The position numbers and the translations under genes were made by a program. From assembly GCF_000151315.2 (NCBI RefSeq), contig NW_011887302.1:124001-188000 (forward strand): DNA of 64,000 nucleotides, written 5' to 3'. Position 1 is the first letter of the stretch. Every line of letters begins with the position of its first letter. This document shows, piece by piece, positions 60,740-64,000 of this stretch. The notes beneath the pieces are model-generated. The model was not told the DNA's origin and did not search any database. It saw only the letters and a list, made by a program, of their open reading frames with translations. Source of the DNA: Capsaspora owczarzaki ATCC 30864. Lineage: Eukaryota; Opisthokonta; Filasterea.

Positions 60740-63700
60740 ATGTCGTCGTCCAAGCACCGCCGTGTGACGGACTCGGATTCAGACGAGGCTGAGCTCGAGG
60801 TGAACGGTAATGCAAGCCCAGCAAAGAGCAGCGACGACGGCCGAGGACAGCGCCGCCGCAGCACCCAGCGCCAGTCGACCAGTGCTCGAAGGAGCAGCCA
60901 ACAAGATGATGATAATGATGATGACGGTGTTGGCGAGGACGACGACGACGACGACGACGATGAGGACGATGAAGCCGAGCAGATCAGCACTGCAGAGCAA
61001 GCGGTCGCGTACCTGCGAACGGCGCCACCGAGCAAGGCAAACTACGCAGCGCCAATGACATCGCTGACACCAAGGGACGTGGCCGATCGCCGCGAGCGGG
61101 AGCAGAACGACAAGGAACAGCGCCGCGCAGCTGTGCGCGCAGATCCGCAGGCCGCCAAGGAATGGTCCAAGCTGCTGCAGAAGAGCAAGGCGAGGCAGCT
61201 GGTGCGGGTAGCACGCAGTGTGGATCGAGCCATCGAGGTGCTGCAGCAGCAGGCGCAGCGCACCGGGTTGCAGCCGTCGCACCTGCTCACAGTGATTGAT
61301 GCGGCAACGAGCGGCAAGCACAACGACACGCGCGCGTCGCGATTGCTGCACGTGTGTCTGCCGTCGAACGCAGGCATCCCAGAACGATGCTTGGTGGTGG
61401 TGGTGGGTCGCTTGACAGCTCGCATGATGTCGCCCGTCATCCAAGCCCTCGCGCTCAAGTGGTGCGTGTGTGCGCACCCATACCTCAGCTCGACCGACAC
61501 TGTTCACGGCTTGTACGGCATGCTGATGCACTATCTAGACTTTGACACACTCCGACCTTCGGTTTGCGCGCTGCTCAACTTGCTCACACGGCGACGCGAC
61601 GCCCAGCCCTTTCGCGTTCGCCGATTGCTCGATCTCAACCGCAAAGCCGGCGGTGACCACTCACTGCTCGCATTGCTTCGGGTGTACCAGCTGTATCAGC
61701 CAGATCTCATCTCCATTTCGCTCTCCGGGGTCCAGCTGCAGCGTGCCACCTTCCAGGCGCCTGACTCGGTGCTTGCGCGCTTGATGGCTCACACCCACAG
61801 CATTGCCGAGAACTTTGCCAACCCCCGCGGCGATGTGCCATTGTTTTCAGGTGCGTCAGGCGGCGCTGGAAGTCTTGCCATTCTGAGTCGGTCGGCGCTG
61901 CACTACACTCCAGTAGCGCTCAGCAGTAGTCGCCACACCAGCGACTCCACTACTTTGGCCATCACGCCGGCATTCTCCTCATCATTGTCATCGTCGCGGG
62001 CATTGGCGCCCCCAAAGAAACGGTTGCGCCTGGATCCCATCGCTCCCGTTTTGCACACATCTCATATCGCTGCTGGAAGCGTCAAAGGCTTAACTGTGCT
62101 CGGGATGAGAGATATCGGCGCCCGATTCACAGTGCGACACACGGCTACGTTGGAGCAACTAAACTCGCTCTCGGAACTAGGCCACAATATCGACCGCGTT
62201 GAAATGCCAAACCAAATTGCCGCAGTGCTGGAGTCGCCAATTTTGCGCCACGCCTTGTCCTGCGTCGGCGACCCCGTGTTGATTCGTCGGCTCGGCTATT
62301 ACCTGGAACAGTTGCTCGCGGATGAGTTTGGCGCTCGCGACGCAAATACAGCCATGGCAGCAAACACTGCGTCGACGGGCGCGGAACTGGAACGCAACGC
62401 CACTGCTCGCAATCAAGCCGCCTTGAACGAGCGACTAGCCATTCAGCGTGACGCGACAAGTACTGCACGGCTGATGGATCAGACTCGCCATCCCGATCTG
62501 GCACGTGAATTTGAGCTGCCTGGCTTGAAATCAAGTGCTACGGTTGCGCAACCGAGTTTTACGTTTGACGGCGGGCATGATCTCAACGTGCGCGATCGTG
62601 CCATCTACAATCGGCGATCACGACTGCTTCAGACGTTGGTGGATTTGAACGACTTTTTCTTGGAGTCTGACCAGGTCGTGCTCACGTTCTTGACCAAATA
62701 CCTTCGCGTTTGGAATGGAATTGATCATCGTGCCGAGATATTGGCGCTCGTATCTCGCATTTCCCCCTTGTAAGAAGCTTGATGCTGCTGGCTGCAAGTG
62801 TCGCCGTGATGCTGTTGTTTGAAGTCGCCGTCTCACCGGTTTTCTGTCGCAGAATGTACGAGGAACTCTATGGACAGTTCTTGTTTCCTTTGCAGCACAT
62901 TTTCGAAACCTCCTCGCCGCAAGGGAAGGCCGAAATTTTGCTAGCCTACCGCCATTTGTTGCATCGCATGTGCAGCGTGGATTGGCGAAAATTCTTCCTT
63001 TCTCCCTCTGCACCGGGCGAGCCCGAGCACGAGTTTATTTTCAACAGTCATACACTTTCGCGCAAAGTCAACTATTTCCGCACCATTCAAGAATTTGGCT
63101 TGCACGTTCAGCGACTAAGCTTGGTTGCACTTGAAGTACGTTTGGTTGTCGTCGTTGTGCATTGGTCATTCGTCGGTTCTGGACTAATTTCTTCTTCTTC
63201 TTCTTCTTTTTTTTTTGGCTGCTCGTCCGTTTCTCGTCATGCAGCTTGACGCAGATCACATTGTTGTGCAACACGCCGTGCTTTCCTTCTTTGAGCTCGG
63301 AGAGTCGCTCTTGCGGGACTACAATTTGCCATTTTACATTCACCCACCACATAGTATCCTTGCACGGCTGTTTTACAGCACCCAAATGATGGTTGTTTCA
63401 CGTGTGTGCGATTTACTCCAACGGTAAGCGTCTGGGCTTGGTTGAGTTTATGTTTTTTTGTTCTGGTGGGGCCACGAGGTTCTCATTTTATCTGCTGTTG
63501 AACACACACTCACACACTCACTCCTAACGTAGAATCGGAGACACCTACACCAAGATCAAGAAAATTGAACAGTGGGGCATGGTCGACCGTGCAACGTCCG
63601 ACACGATGACTTTGCACAACGCCACCCTGTTGGAAATTGTCAATAGCGTGTGGCGCGACAAGCCCATGCGACAGACTGACTCTCAAGTTCCACTCTTCAC

Positions 63701-64000
63701 AGCCAACGTGGAGCCGCTTGCTATTCGCATTTGTCAAGGCATGGACAATGGGATTCGAGAGCCGCTGGTGGCCGCCCCGATGTCGGATGCCTTGAATCTG
63801 TTCAACCACTTTGCATTCGTGTCGACCACGCGCCAGTTCCTTGTCAAGCACGCCTCCACGCTCAAAATCGGCAACAACAACAACGAGCAGCCGCTCGTGC
63901 CTGCAACGATGGGCCGCCTGGCGCCCCAGCGGTCTCTTTTCTTGTTCGAGCTGGAGCAAGCCAACATTGCACCTGGGTTGATGCGATTGTTGTGCTCTGC
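60740..64000 (+). CDS. CENPI: Inner-kinetochore protein CENP-I/Mis6, 3' partial
   Basis: Subunit of the constitutive centromere-associated network at centromeres. Exons 60740-62769, 62853-63135, 63245-63423 and 63533 onward, cut by the window end, give at least 985 codons. The N-terminus is an acidic/Ser-Arg low-complexity region with a run of about nine Asp. The HEAT-like body has the family blocks VHGLYGMLMHYLDFDTLRPSVCALLNLLTRR, QPFRVRRLLDLNRKAGG and LLALLRVYQLYQPDLIS. Further on come FFLESDQVVLTFLTKYLRVWNGIDHRAEIL and LYGQFLFPLQHIFETSS. The middle carries Ser/Ala-rich inserts (about 61850-62010 and 62340-62470), which make it longer than human CENP-I (about 756). Recognition rests on remembered family blocks, not a search. 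No other kinetochore gene is adjacent. Confidence 0.78.

Overview
The window is nuclear DNA of a unicellular eukaryote, most likely an opisthokont on the animal side (a Capsaspora-like or choanoflagellate-like holozoan). That placement is an inference. It rests on a Phactr-type RPEL protein, an arrestin-FYVE protein, a TM9SF protein, PAN2, CENP-I, PEX3 and a complete mitochondrial trifunctional protein pair, combined with compact genes, many short GT-AG introns of about 80-150 bp, G/C-ending codons, CAG/CAA-coded polyglutamine and A/T homopolymer tracts in introns and spacers. Three copies of TTAGGG lie in one intron. I saw no transposon, viral element, CRISPR array, rRNA or tRNA.

Layout. 0-11 kb: 3' part of polynucleotide kinase/phosphatase (+), then three minus-strand genes: arrestin-FYVE protein, FYVE-like/RPEL Phactr protein, and an HMG-CoA reductase fused to an aminoglycoside/choline-kinase-like domain. 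12-28 kb: TM9SF transporter (+), SET-domain methyltransferase (-), PAN2 deadenylase (-), a four-helix membrane orphan (-), a mitochondrial glutathione transferase (-) divergent from TFIIS (+), and a small coiled-coil gene that looks frameshifted (+). 28-41 kb: UDP-glucose 4-epimerase (-) divergent from PEX3 (+), then a 6.6 kb single-exon gene (-) coding a secreted glycosidase-like domain joined through membrane helices to a processive family-2 glycosyltransferase. 41-56 kb: medium-chain acyl-CoA synthetase (-), a polyQ membrane orphan (+), acetyl-CoA synthetase (-), and the trifunctional enzyme alpha (-) and beta (+) genes head to head. 56-64 kb: NAT10/Kre33 RNA cytidine acetyltransferase (+) and the inner-kinetochore protein CENP-I (+), cut by the window end.

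How the genes relate. Most are ordinary housekeeping genes packed on both strands. A lipid-metabolism theme runs through the right half: fatty acid activation (ACSF2-like), acetate activation (ACSS) and mitochondrial beta-oxidation (HADHA/HADHB), with PEX3 for peroxisomes and the HMGR fusion elsewhere. The HADHA/HADHB spacer holds a 24-bp inverted repeat made of two CACGTG E-boxes. GALE supplies UDP-galactose and sits next but one to the giant glycosyltransferase.

The most unusual items are the glycosidase-GT2 synthase, the HMGR-kinase fusion, and the Phactr homologue carrying a FYVE-like zinc finger. Exon joins were worked out by eye from splice consensus, reading frame and family alignment from memory. 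For most multi-exon genes the summed exon lengths are divisible by three, which supports the models. Unresolved joins are flagged.
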